From Bdellovibrio sp. (lineage in GTDB: Bacteria > Bdellovibrionota > Bdellovibrionia > Bdellovibrionales > UBA1609): a stretch of 15,955 nt of DNA. A program made the position numbers and the translations under genes. Positions 1 through 6,894 of this stretch are shown piece after piece. Within the stretch, counting starts at the first letter, position 1; each line of letters opens with the position of its first letter. Where the stretch lies: assembly GCA_003694355.1 (NCBI GenBank), contig RFKI01000123.1, forward strand, positions 1-15,955, given 5' to 3'. The notes under the pieces were generated by a model that saw only the letters and a list, made by a program, of their open reading frames with translations, was not told the DNA's origin and made no database searches.

Positions 1-628
1 AAATGGGAACAGGAAAGTGGTGGTGCTCCAATAGGTTTTGCTTTTGGCTGAGAACTTCTTCTGGAGGCTCTTGAAGGGAAGATTTCCAGGCCTGCAGAAA
101 CTGTTCTGTTTGTTGCAGGAGTTCCATTTGAGCTTCTTTCCCGGCTCCACTGACGGCCTGGTAGGTGGCAACTTTAACGCTTTGTAAGCCAAATTTTTTA
201 AGGGGATTCAGGGCCATAACTAATTGAATGGTGGAGCAATTGGGGTTTGCAATAATTGTGGGCTTTCGGGATTGTAAAGGGAGCAGGTGGGCATTGATTT
301 CAGGGACAACGAGAGGATATTGTTCATCCATTCGAAAGGCGGAGGAGTTATCAATGGCAATAGCCCCATCCTGGACAGCTTGCGGGGCCCATTCCCGGCT
401 GATATTTTCGCCAGCCGAGAAAAACACCATATCGAGATCTTTAAAACAATGAGGGGAGAGGGTTTGAATTTTAAACGGTGTCCCTTTGAAATAGATGGTT
501 TTTCCTTGATTGGCAGGGCTTGCAAAAAGCTTTAGAGACTTTACGGGAAAATTTTCTTGCTCTAGCAGTTTTAAGAAGGTTTGACCAACTTTTCCTGTAG
601 CTCCCACAATGCCAACTTGAAAGCTCAT
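1..628 (-). CDS. asd: aspartate-semialdehyde dehydrogenase, partial (C-terminus beyond left edge)
   Basis: The NADPH-dependent enzyme reduces aspartyl phosphate to aspartate semialdehyde, the branch point to lysine/diaminopimelate, threonine and methionine; it is cytoplasmic. Translating the minus strand from ATG at 628 gives about 209 residues with the Rossmann motif GATGKVG at 9-15, the SAGE segment at 71-74, DNSSAFRM around 93-100 and the active-site stretch NPNCST with catalytic Cys131. The family is usually about 330-370 residues, so roughly the last third lies outside the window. An AAGGAG ribosome-binding site sits about 10 bases upstream of the ATG. It is the third gene of a minus-strand run, only 16 bases after pssA. 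The identification is firm. Confidence 0.95.
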   Translation of the reverse strand, partial: MSFQVGIVGATGKVGQTFLKLLEQENFPVKSLKLFASPANQGKTIYFKGTPFKIQTLSPHCFKDLDMVFFSAGENISREWAPQAVQDGAIAIDNSSAFRMDEQYPLVVPEINAHLLPLQSRKPTIIANPNCSTIQLVMALNPLKKFGLQSVKVATYQAVSGAGKEAQMELLQQTEQFLQAWKSSLQEPPEEVLSQKQNLLEHHHFPVPI

Positions 629-644
629 AGGGGGTTCTCCTTGA

Positions 645-1421
645 TTAAGAGGGCAGAGAGGTTTTTTTATCTTTTCTTTTTTTAAGCAGACCAAAGACAA
701 TGCCTAAGAGGGCGTAAGTGAAGAAAAGCATAAAGAGCATCACCTCTGGTCGAATAGCAACAACAGCAAAAAGAAAAACGCCAAAAACCAGGTACTTAAA
801 AGGCAGGCGTTTTTTTAAGTCCAAATCTTTAAAGCTGCGATAACGGAAGGTGCTTACCATTGTAAAACCAAGAATAAAGGTTACAAACAAAAGTAATTTG
901 GACTTGGAGGCCTCCCAGCCAAGATCCTGAAAAGCCAGAACGGCTGAGGCCACAATACCGGCGGCCATGGGAATGGGAAGTCCTTGAAAGTAAGCTTTAT
1001 CCATAACCGTTTTTTGAACATTAAAGCGTGCAAGTCTCAGAGCGCCGCAAGCAACATAGAAGAAACTGGCCAGCCACCCCAGGCGTCCAAAAGGTTGTAA
1101 GGCCCATAAGAATAATAAAAGTCCTGGGGCTAGCCCGAAGCTAACAAGGTCAGACAGAGAGTCATATTGGGCGCCAAACTCGCTGGTTGACTGAGTCATT
1201 CTGGCCACTCTTCCATCCAGCAAATCAAACACAGCAGCTGCCACGATGGCATAGGCCGCCAGAATGTAGTGTCCCTGAATGGCCTTCACAATGGCATAAA
1301 AGCCAAAAAACATATTTCCTGTGGTGAGAAGGTTGGGAAGCACATAGATATTTATATGCATGCGTTGACGGAGCTTTTCGGCCCGCTTTTGTTTATTGGT
1401 TTTTAAAGGAGACACCTTCAC
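645..1421 (-). CDS. pssA: CDP-diacylglycerol--serine O-phosphatidyltransferase
   Basis: This integral membrane enzyme makes phosphatidylserine, the precursor of phosphatidylethanolamine, from CDP-diacylglycerol and serine. The 258-residue product carries the complete CDP-alcohol phosphatidyltransferase signature DG-x2-AR-x8-G-x3-D-x3-D, with D69, G70, A73, R74, G83, D87 and D91. The N-terminal LPNLLTTGNMFFGF segment (28-41) is typical of the PssA branch rather than of PgsA. Several hydrophobic segments follow, and the tail is a lysine-rich cytoplasmic end. The start is GTG; GGAG about 10 bases upstream lies inside the last codons of the preceding gene, which stops 5 bases before this start, so the two are probably translationally coupled. 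The usual partner psd is not visible in the window. Confidence 0.93.
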   Translation of the reverse strand: MKVSPLKTNKQKRAEKLRQRMHINIYVLPNLLTTGNMFFGFYAIVKAIQGHYILAAYAIVAAAVFDLLDGRVARMTQSTSEFGAQYDSLSDLVSFGLAPGLLLFLWALQPFGRLGWLASFFYVACGALRLARFNVQKTVMDKAYFQGLPIPMAAGIVASAVLAFQDLGWEASKSKLLLFVTFILGFTMVSTFRYRSFKDLDLKKRLPFKYLVFGVFLFAVVAIRPEVMLFMLFFTYALLGIVFGLLKKRKDKKTSLPS

Positions 1422-1426
1422 AAAAT

Positions 1427-2065
1427 CTAAGCTCCTGCAAAGAAATAAAAAAGAATTTTTAGGAATATGGCACAGATTAAGGGCATAGTGAAGTTATCAT
1501 CTATTTTTTTTATGGGTAAAAGTTCGGCTATGGCTCCAGAAAGGCCTGCTAGAAGGCTTACAAGGACCAGGCGTTCAATCATGAGCTCATGGACATAGGC
1601 ATAGATAAAAAAGATCAGCGTGCAGGTTACAAAAGCGGCAATAAAACCTTGAAGGCTTTTGTTGTCTAAAATTTTGTCCTTGCCATATCGGATGCCAATA
1701 TAGCTGGCAATGGGGTCTCCAAAGGCGACAAAAAGCAAAGAGAGGGTGACAATGTGTTTGTTAGGGATCAAGGCGATAATGAGAAAAACGCCAAGGAACA
1801 TGTAGGTGGTTCCTGCCAGGTGATTTTTCTCATCAGCTCTCATAATGGGGTGGAAGATCTTAAGAATTTTTTCGTTTAAGAGAGGCCATTGCTGGCGCGC
1901 CAAATCAGCAATGATAAACAGGAGAGCAAAAAAGAGGGCGGCTTGTACAGACGCAATATAGGTGAGCTGGTAATAGATAATGGCTATCAGGGACACTCCA
2001 GCCACATGCCAGATTTTTCGCGCCAAATGAATGTCTGAACGACTTTTTAACTGAAAATTTTCCAT
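1427..2065 (-). CDS. Dgk1/SEC59-like CTP-dependent lipid kinase (putative), membrane protein
   Basis: A 212-residue polytopic membrane protein. It resembles the dolichol kinase / yeast Dgk1 / phytol kinase family, which use CTP (or another NTP) to phosphorylate lipid alcohols. Visible family features are an RKxxH motif near the N-terminus (R16, K17, H20), the GTTYMFLG segment at 85-92, the core FGDPIASYIG with D117, A120 and G124, a KSLQG segment at 136-140, and a conserved acidic/Asn stretch near 189-191 (DDN). In this family the RK pair and the central Asp are needed for catalysis. The lipid substrate cannot be read from sequence; a related cytidylyltransferase-type role is the main alternative. 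It is first in an operon with pssA, which fits phospholipid metabolism. The Shine-Dalgarno signal is weak, and a 13-base palindrome lies just upstream of the ATG. Confidence 0.75.
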   Translation of the reverse strand: MENFQLKSRSDIHLARKIWHVAGVSLIAIIYYQLTYIASVQAALFFALLFIIADLARQQWPLLNEKILKIFHPIMRADEKNHLAGTTYMFLGVFLIIALIPNKHIVTLSLLFVAFGDPIASYIGIRYGKDKILDNKSLQGFIAAFVTCTLIFFIYAYVHELMIERLVLVSLLAGLSGAIAELLPIKKIDDNFTMPLICAIFLKILFYFFAGA

Positions 2066-2079
2066 TATTATTTTTTACC

Positions 2080-2092
2080 GACAAATTTTGTC
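2080..2092. promoter_or_regulatory. 13-base perfect palindrome upstream of the lipid-kinase gene
   Basis: GACAAATTTTGTC is self-complementary around its central base and lies 14 bases upstream of the ATG at 2065. Two near-copies of AGCAACT, spaced 10 bases apart (2112-2118 and 2122-2128), lie a little further upstream. Position and symmetry would suit an operator or an mRNA structure covering the translation start. No regulator is recognised and chance is possible. Confidence 0.3.
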
Positions 2093-2275
2093 CCTTCAAT
2101 GTCTCTTCTTTAGCAACTTTAAGCAACTGAAAACACGGAGAAATTTTCCATTCTATGGGGCGCTGCAAAGTTTTAGTGAGAAGCTAAGCGAAGCCTTCAG
2201 GGACTTTAAAAAGCAAAGTGTTTTCAAGTATTTAGAGAGTATCTTTTGGAGCTTGGCTTGCATTTTTAAAAGTTG

Positions 2276-3115
2276 ATGGAGAGTTTTAAAAAAATAAAGA
2301 TATTTCAACTAGTTATATTATTTTTGGGTTTTTTTGTGTTAAGCCCCTTAAGGGCTCTTGAGTTTGACCCAGATCATCCAGGGTATTTGAGGGACACTCA
2401 AGGAGAGCGATATTTGAGAACCTTTGAGGTGGAGTTTATCAGCAATCCTGATGCGGATGGTAAAAATGTTTTCGATCTTATTTTTGATAAAACTCTGACC
2501 CATGAGTTTATAGAGCGGTATGAACAGGAATTTGGTCGAACTCCTGGGGAGCAAAATATAAGAGCTCCATTAACTCGTTTTGCGGAAACAGAATATGGGG
2601 ATGGCATTTGGGTTTTTGAAACAGAGGATCAAAAACGAAAACAGTTGTTTGCTAATTTTATGCTAAGGCGTTTGGTGGAGTATCATGCCGACCTTTTTTT
2701 AAAATCCAGTCCCCAAACAAAAGACATTTATGAACTGAAGGAACGCCTTAGTAAGGTCAATGTGACTGTAAAAAAGGGATATAAATTAAAAGTGAACTAC
2801 TCATTAAGTGCCTATGACTTAAGTCTTAGTTTGGATAATCCCTATAACATTGAAAATGCCATAAGGATTAAATATCGTTCTTTTGGTTTGGGTGAGGTGG
2901 AAAACGTTTTTTATAGCATTAAGCTTCCAGAATTAAGACATGTTCGAGCGGGACTGGACTATGAGGAGCAGTATCACCTGACTCGTATTGTGTTTCAAAA
3001 GCCCATTCACAAAAGGATAATGGGTTCTTTGTCCTTCATTGCTAAGGACATTACCTCACCAGAAAAGGATCTTATTCGGGATTATAGCATTTTAATAGGA
3101 ATGACCTGGCATTAA
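2276..3115 (+). CDS. secreted protein of unknown function, possible outer-membrane beta-structure
   Basis: I do not recognise this 279-residue protein. It has a Lys-rich N-terminus and a hydrophobic signal-peptide core (about residues 8-22) ending near LRALEF, so it is probably exported. The middle (about 30-165) is charged, with helical stretches. The last 110 residues alternate polar and hydrophobic residues in short segments broken by turns, and the protein ends in ILIGMTWH; this resembles beta-strands closing with an aromatic C-terminal signal, as in outer-membrane proteins. That reading is inference. ATG at 2276 is preferred over the adjacent TTG at 2273; no strong ribosome-binding site is present for either. 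The next gene follows after 42 bases on the same strand. Confidence 0.7.
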   Translation: MESFKKIKIFQLVILFLGFFVLSPLRALEFDPDHPGYLRDTQGERYLRTFEVEFISNPDADGKNVFDLIFDKTLTHEFIERYEQEFGRTPGEQNIRAPLTRFAETEYGDGIWVFETEDQKRKQLFANFMLRRLVEYHADLFLKSSPQTKDIYELKERLSKVNVTVKKGYKLKVNYSLSAYDLSLSLDNPYNIENAIRIKYRSFGLGEVENVFYSIKLPELRHVRAGLDYEEQYHLTRIVFQKPIHKRIMGSLSFIAKDITSPEKDLIRDYSILIGMTWH

Positions 3116-3157
3116 GGGCCTCTTAAGAAATCCCCTGGTCTTCCCGATAGGTTCCAT

Positions 3158-3700
3158 ATGAGTGTCAAAAAAATGTCACAACTTTACCTAAAAATAAACT
3201 GGGGCATGCTTTTGTGGACAGTGGGTGTGGTGATTATGATGTCAGGAGCTTTAGCCTACTCACTTTTTGGTGGAGATGAGGAAGTTTTCAATAATCTTTA
3301 TGCGGAAAAATTGGGAAAAAAGAAGGGGCCTGTTTTGCAAAGAAACTTGTCATCTGTGTCGCCCATGGGGGGGCTGGAGAAGTCTCGTGCAGATGGAGAA
3401 AGCTCTCAAGACAGCTCTATGGAAACTTTATTTTTTGCTTGCTCTTCCCAATTGCCTCAAGAAGTGACTTTTCCACCTTCTGTAAATCATGTTCGTCTTG
3501 TGGGAGAAAATTGTTGGAGTTCTTTGGAGCCCGTTTTTGTGGTGAACGAAACCACGGGCAGTCAAGGGACCCTCTTTTGGGTTTCAAAAACTCGTTTTTC
3601 TACGGATTATTTATTTTTGGAAAAGGGAAAGAATCGGGTGCGTTTTTTTCAGAAAAAGGCAGGAAAAGAGGTGGCTCTTGACCTCTATCGGTCCTTTTGA
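3158..3700 (+). CDS. single-pass membrane protein of unknown function
   Basis: The 180-residue product has one clear transmembrane segment at about residues 17-37 and then an extracytoplasmic-type region. Residues 45-90 are low in hydrophobicity and probably disordered (Gly, Ser, Lys, Glu), and 90-180 look like a small folded domain with two cysteines (near 94 and 119) and alternating beta-type segments. The end of the domain (VSKTRFSTDYLFLEKGKNRV, about 152-171) looks like paired strands. No family is recognised. The start is ATG at 3158 with a weak AGG upstream; Met6 is an alternative. It lies 42 bases behind the preceding secreted-protein gene, so the two may form an operon. Its last 16 bases overlap the end of the opposing gene at 3685. 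Confidence 0.7.
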   Translation: MSVKKMSQLYLKINWGMLLWTVGVVIMMSGALAYSLFGGDEEVFNNLYAEKLGKKKGPVLQRNLSSVSPMGGLEKSRADGESSQDSSMETLFFACSSQLPQEVTFPPSVNHVRLVGENCWSSLEPVFVVNETTGSQGTLFWVSKTRFSTDYLFLEKGKNRVRFFQKKAGKEVALDLYRSF

Positions 3701-4284
3701 CGTTTAAGCCATTTCTTTAGCACGGCCTTAGCTGTTTCTGAGGGCGGGGGAAGAGAATACATATTTTGTCGTAGTAGAGAAGCGGTTTTGTGATCAATCT
3801 TAATGTGGGCCTTTTGAATTTTTTTAAAAAGAGAGCGAATCTCTTTGTTTTTTCTAATGTCCACCTGAAACTCTGACATGAAATTAGTGAGCAAAAAAAG
3901 ACTGGACGCTTTTTTGGTTGTATTTTTTGACTTTTTTAAAATGTAAATGGCTTCACTAATAACGCTTGAAAGAGTGTCTTCAAAGGCGTTATGTTTTTTA
4001 AGCTCTAAACGAATGAGATTTAAATTGTTATCTAAAAGATTATCATAGTTAGGGCGAGTGAGGGCGAACTTTAAGGCGTCGCGAAGCACTTCAATGGCTT
4101 CCTGAGGGCTTTCTTCTTTGGAGGATTGCACAATGCGGTTAGCCTTGGCAATGCGCTTTTCAATGGCTTTTTGAAAAGTGTCTTTATCTAAAAGACGAAG
4201 GGTTCGAAAGTGATAGGTTTTTGCGAAAGACACAACAGACCCTATCAAAAAGAGAAAGAAAAACCCCCGTTTTAAGGTTGTCAT
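3685..4284 (-). CDS. secreted helical protein of unknown function
   Basis: A 199-residue protein with an N-terminal signal peptide: Lys5/Arg6, then a hydrophobic core at about 7-20 with a plausible cleavage site near SFAKT. The remainder is strongly helical, rich in Lys, Glu, Leu and Ala, and has no cysteine. Segments near 55-75 (QEAIEVLRDALKFAL) have the look of solenoid or TPR-like helices, but no canonical repeat can be drawn with confidence. The ATG at 4284 has AGGAG about 7 bases upstream, a good start. It is transcribed divergently from the DsbA-like lipoprotein gene and converges on the gene ending at 3700. A periplasmic location is inferred from the signal peptide only. Confidence 0.7.
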   Translation of the reverse strand: MTTLKRGFFFLFLIGSVVSFAKTYHFRTLRLLDKDTFQKAIEKRIAKANRIVQSSKEESPQEAIEVLRDALKFALTRPNYDNLLDNNLNLIRLELKKHNAFEDTLSSVISEAIYILKKSKNTTKKASSLFLLTNFMSEFQVDIRKNKEIRSLFKKIQKAHIKIDHKTASLLRQNMYSLPPPSETAKAVLKKWLKRQKDR

Positions 4285-4405
4285 AAAATCTCCTGTACAT
4301 TTTATTTTAGCATAAAGGTTTTCAGAAGAAGAGGAAAGGGCTGATTGAGGACCTGAAAACGAGGGATGAAACTCTTTTTATGGACAAAAGCCTGTAAGAT
4401 GGTGT

Positions 4406-4434
4406 TTGATTTTCAGGGGTTTTGCTGTCAAAAT
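4406..4434 (+). promoter_or_regulatory. possible sigma-70-like promoter for the DsbA-like lipoprotein/sfsA pair
   Basis: TTGATT (4406-4411) and CAAAAT (4429-4434) are separated by 17 bases, each matching the -35/-10 consensus at four of six positions. They lie in the 184-base divergent intergenic region 4285-4468, about 35 bases before the TTG start. The match is modest; nothing else is apparent in this gap. Confidence 0.3.
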
Positions 4435-4468
4435 AACTGAAAACTGGAATTTAACAAGGAGAAGGGTT

Positions 4469-5236
4469 TTGAAAAGAGCACGTTTTATTTTAACAGGTAT
4501 TTTGCTGGCAAGTTTTCTAACCGGCTGTGGAAAGATTATTAAAGAAACCATTGCCAATAACCCAGATATTGTTTTCGAAGCTATTAAAAAAGATCCAAAA
4601 GGCTTTTTAGACACAGTTAATGAAGCGGTATCTAAAGCAAAAGAGCAAGCGTATGCTGAGCAGGAAAAGAAAATGGCAGCTCAAATGGAAGAAGAGTTTA
4701 AAAACCCTAAAAAACCAAAAATTGATGAAGGCCGTGTTTTTTGGGGAACTAAAGATGCTCCAGTGACCATTGTGGAGTATTCTGACTTTTTATGTCCCTA
4801 TTGCGCGAGAGCTCATGTGACATTAACCCAGTTGCTAGAAAAGTATAAAGGTAAGATTCGTATTTTCTATAAACACTATCCCAACCACAGATACTCCATG
4901 GAGTCTGCTCAGTATTTTGAAGCAGTGGCTCTTCAAGATCATGAAAAAGCCAGGAAGTTCCATGATTATCTCTATGAGCATCAAAGAGAGCTCTATAATG
5001 AAGGCATTCCCTTTTTAGACAAGGCTGTTAAAAAGGTGGGAGCTAATCTTAAAAAAGTTAAAAAAGACATTGAAAAAGAAAGTATTAAGAAGAGGATAAG
5101 AGAGGACAAGGAAGAAGCTATCAAGTTTGGATTCAATGGAACTCCAGGCTTTTTGATCAATGGGGTTTCTGTAAATGGGGCTTTACCGATAGACCACTTC
5201 TCTAAAATTATTGATCGTCATTTAAAAGGGAAATGA
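4469..5236 (+). CDS. DsbA-family thioredoxin-fold lipoprotein (CPYC)
   Basis: A lipid-anchored thiol-disulfide oxidoreductase of the DsbA/thioredoxin_4 type, predicted to act in the cell envelope. I place the start at TTG 4469: AAGGAG ends 7 bases before it, and translation from there gives a 20-residue lipoprotein signal with lipobox LTGC (Cys20). The in-frame ATG at 4406 would add 21 residues and has no good ribosome-binding site. The 255-residue protein then has a charged helical spacer (about 25-85) and a thioredoxin fold opening with APVTIVEYSDFLCPYC, active-site Cys109 and Cys112. A helical insertion follows, and the cis-proline loop GTPGFLING has cis-Pro226. It overlaps sfsA by ATGA. 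Oxidase versus isomerase activity cannot be told from sequence, and no DsbB partner is in the window. Confidence 0.88.
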   Translation: MKRARFILTGILLASFLTGCGKIIKETIANNPDIVFEAIKKDPKGFLDTVNEAVSKAKEQAYAEQEKKMAAQMEEEFKNPKKPKIDEGRVFWGTKDAPVTIVEYSDFLCPYCARAHVTLTQLLEKYKGKIRIFYKHYPNHRYSMESAQYFEAVALQDHEKARKFHDYLYEHQRELYNEGIPFLDKAVKKVGANLKKVKKDIEKESIKKRIREDKEEAIKFGFNGTPGFLINGVSVNGALPIDHFSKIIDRHLKGK

Positions 5237-5928
5237 GGTTTCAAGAGCCTCTTGTCTCGGGGCATTTTTTAAAAAGATATAAACGTTTTTTTGCAGATGC
5301 ACGACTTCCTGATGGACAGGAAGTCGTTGTTCATGTTCCCAATACGGGTAGCATGAAGGGCTGCTTGATTCCAGAGGCGGAGTGTTTATTAACTCACAAC
5401 AATGATCCTAAGAGAAAACTCCAATACACCTTACAGTTTATTAAAACACCATCGTCTTGGGTGGGAGTGAATACACACTTATCCAATAAGTTAGTTAAAG
5501 AGTCCTGGCAAAAGTTTTCTTTTTTAAAAAAATACACTCAAGTAAAGCCTGAGATAAAGGTGGGGGCTAAAACCCGTTTTGATTTTTTATTTTCAGCAGG
5601 TTCATTATACCACTACATGGAAGTTAAAAATGTGACATTGGCAGATGGAGATATGGCTCTTTTTCCTGATGCTGTGACTCAGAGAGGGCAAAAGCATTTG
5701 GAAGAGTTAATAAAGATAATGGAAAAGGGACATGAGGCTTCTCTTGTTTTTACTGTGCAAAGAACCGATTGTGTTAAATTTGCGCCTGCCAGCGAGATTG
5801 ATCCAGATTATGCGCGCTTGCTCCAAGAGGCCTACAAAAAAGGCCTTCAGGTGTGGGCTTTTCCCATGAAGCTGGAGCAACAAGTCCTGGAATTGGACGA
5901 TCAGTCGCCTCTAGAGTTGGCTTTTTAA
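5233..5928 (+). CDS. sfsA: SfsA family protein (sugar fermentation stimulation homologue)
   Basis: The 231-residue length is typical of SfsA. The N-terminal OB-like part contains the family hallmark HVPNTGSMKG (34-43). The second domain has TRFDFLF (114-120), MEVKNVTL (129-136), FPDAVTQRGQKHL (144-156) and a final region with AFPM. The arrangement D117, E130-x-K132 matches a PD-(D/E)xK-like catalytic site, consistent with the proposed nuclease-like fold of this family; the in vivo role remains unclear, and the name comes from a maltose-fermentation phenotype in E. coli. ATG overlaps the stop of the preceding gene as ATGA, which fixes the start and suggests coupled translation. A strong hairpin lies within codons 23-32. 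Confidence 0.93.
   Translation: MRFQEPLVSGHFLKRYKRFFADARLPDGQEVVVHVPNTGSMKGCLIPEAECLLTHNNDPKRKLQYTLQFIKTPSSWVGVNTHLSNKLVKESWQKFSFLKKYTQVKPEIKVGAKTRFDFLFSAGSLYHYMEVKNVTLADGDMALFPDAVTQRGQKHLEELIKIMEKGHEASLVFTVQRTDCVKFAPASEIDPDYARLLQEAYKKGLQVWAFPMKLEQQVLELDDQSPLELAF
5301..5327. repeat. perfect 10-base inverted repeat with 7-base loop inside sfsA
   Basis: ACGACTTCCT (5301-5310) and AGGAAGTCGT (5318-5327) are exact reverse complements separated by GATGGAC. No T-run follows on either strand, so it is not an ordinary intrinsic terminator. It encodes part of the first domain of SfsA and may simply be codon coincidence. Confidence 0.6.
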
Positions 5929-5938
5929 AGAAGAACGG

Positions 5939-5967
5939 ATGACATCCCAACAAGCGGGCTATATATT
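5939..5967 (+). promoter_or_regulatory. sigma-70-like promoter of the lipA-E2-lpd-lipB operon
   Basis: ATGACA (5939-5944) and TATATT (5962-5967) each match the -35/-10 consensus at five of six positions with an ideal 17-base spacer. Transcription would begin near 5974, leaving a short leader of about 27 bases before the lipA ATG. It is the best promoter-like site in the 72-base gap after sfsA. A nearby start-to-stop frame of 21 codons (5939-6004) competes for the same bases. Confidence 0.5.
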
Positions 5968-6000
5968 GAGAAAAATTTTGAAAAAGCTATGGGTTAAGTC

Positions 6001-6894
6001 ATGAAAACAACAACATTGCCTCCTAAACCAAAAATTCGTCCACCATCAGGACCTCGTTATTTAAAAATCAAAGAACTGCTTTCGCATTTAAGTCTTGCAA
6101 CAGTGTGTCAGGAAGCTCGGTGCCCCAACATGGGTGAATGTTGGGGTGGGGGAACGGCGACCATTATGATTATGGGGGATGTTTGCACCAGAGGTTGTCG
6201 TTTTTGTTCCGTTAAGACGGGAAATCCCAAGGGTGTGTTGGATCAACAGGAACCTTACAAAGTGGCTCATGCCGTTTCTGTAATGGGGTTGGATTATGTG
6301 GTTTTAACCAGCGTGGATCGTGATGATTTGGAAGATCAAGGAGCTGGTCATTTTGCCAAAACAGTTAAAGAAATTAAAAAATTGAGCTCCAAAATTCTGG
6401 TTGAAGTTCTAACGCCAGACTTTAAAGGAGAAACAGTTCTTATTGATAAAGTGATAGAGGCAGCGCCAGATGTTTTTGCCCATAATGTGGAAACTGTGGA
6501 GGCTTTGCAAAAAGAAGTGCGAGACCCTCGAGCTGGATATGAACAGTCTCTTTTCGTATTGGAGTATGTCAAGAAACAAAACCCGCAGATTTATACAAAA
6601 ACTTCTTTAATGTTAGGGCTTGGGGAAACCAACGATCAGATCTTTCAGTGTTTGAAGGATTTGCGTCAGGTGGGATGTGATATTTTAACTTTTGGGCAAT
6701 ACTTGCAGCCTGCCAAACATAAGCTTAAAGTGAAAAAGTATCTTTCTTCAGAAGAGTTTTCTTTTTGGAAGGCTGCCGCTGAAGAGCTGGGCTTTTTATA
6801 TGTGGCCAGCGGGCCTTTGGTAAGAAGCTCTTATCGGGCGGGAGAACTTTTTGTAAAAGGTTTAAAGAAAGGGGAGCATATCTCATGGGATTAA
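6001..6894 (+). CDS. lipA: lipoyl synthase
   Basis: This radical-SAM enzyme inserts two sulfur atoms into the octanoyl group on lipoyl domains, completing the cofactor of 2-oxoacid dehydrogenases and GcvH. All diagnostic ligands are present in the 297-residue protein. The auxiliary cluster is C36-x4-C41-x5-C47, and the radical-SAM cluster is C62-x3-C66-x2-C69 (CTRGCRFC). The fourth auxiliary ligand is Ser277 in the C-terminal RSSYRAGE motif. VDRDDLEDQGAGHF and FGQYLQPAKHKLKV are also classic. The start is the first in-frame ATG after a stop at 5995; the ribosome-binding site is weak. It heads the lipoylation operon, and its end overlaps the E2 gene by 10 bases. Length is normal for the family. 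Confidence 0.97.
   Translation: MKTTTLPPKPKIRPPSGPRYLKIKELLSHLSLATVCQEARCPNMGECWGGGTATIMIMGDVCTRGCRFCSVKTGNPKGVLDQQEPYKVAHAVSVMGLDYVVLTSVDRDDLEDQGAGHFAKTVKEIKKLSSKILVEVLTPDFKGETVLIDKVIEAAPDVFAHNVETVEALQKEVRDPRAGYEQSLFVLEYVKKQNPQIYTKTSLMLGLGETNDQIFQCLKDLRQVGCDILTFGQYLQPAKHKLKVKKYLSSEEFSFWKAAAEELGFLYVASGPLVRSSYRAGELFVKGLKKGEHISWD

Noticed and set aside
220..535. ORFs of 74, 82 and 101 codons over the asd region
   Set aside because: They lie in other frames or are read from frames that do not continue the clear Asd translation, which carries the conserved motifs throughout.
2088..2276. 62-codon plus-strand ORF ending in TGATG overlap with the secreted-protein gene
   Set aside because: No ribosome-binding site, no recognisable domain, and composition unlike the neighbouring genes; the overlap looks accidental, though a leader role cannot be excluded.
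3112..3127. Short inverted repeat around CTTAAG after the secreted-protein stop codon
   Set aside because: Only five base pairs, no T-run, and the next gene on the same strand starts 30 bases later; not a credible terminator.
3439..3681. 80-codon alternative-frame ORF inside the single-pass membrane protein gene
   Set aside because: Shadow frame with no start signal; the other frame gives a coherent transmembrane protein running to a stop that abuts the convergent gene.
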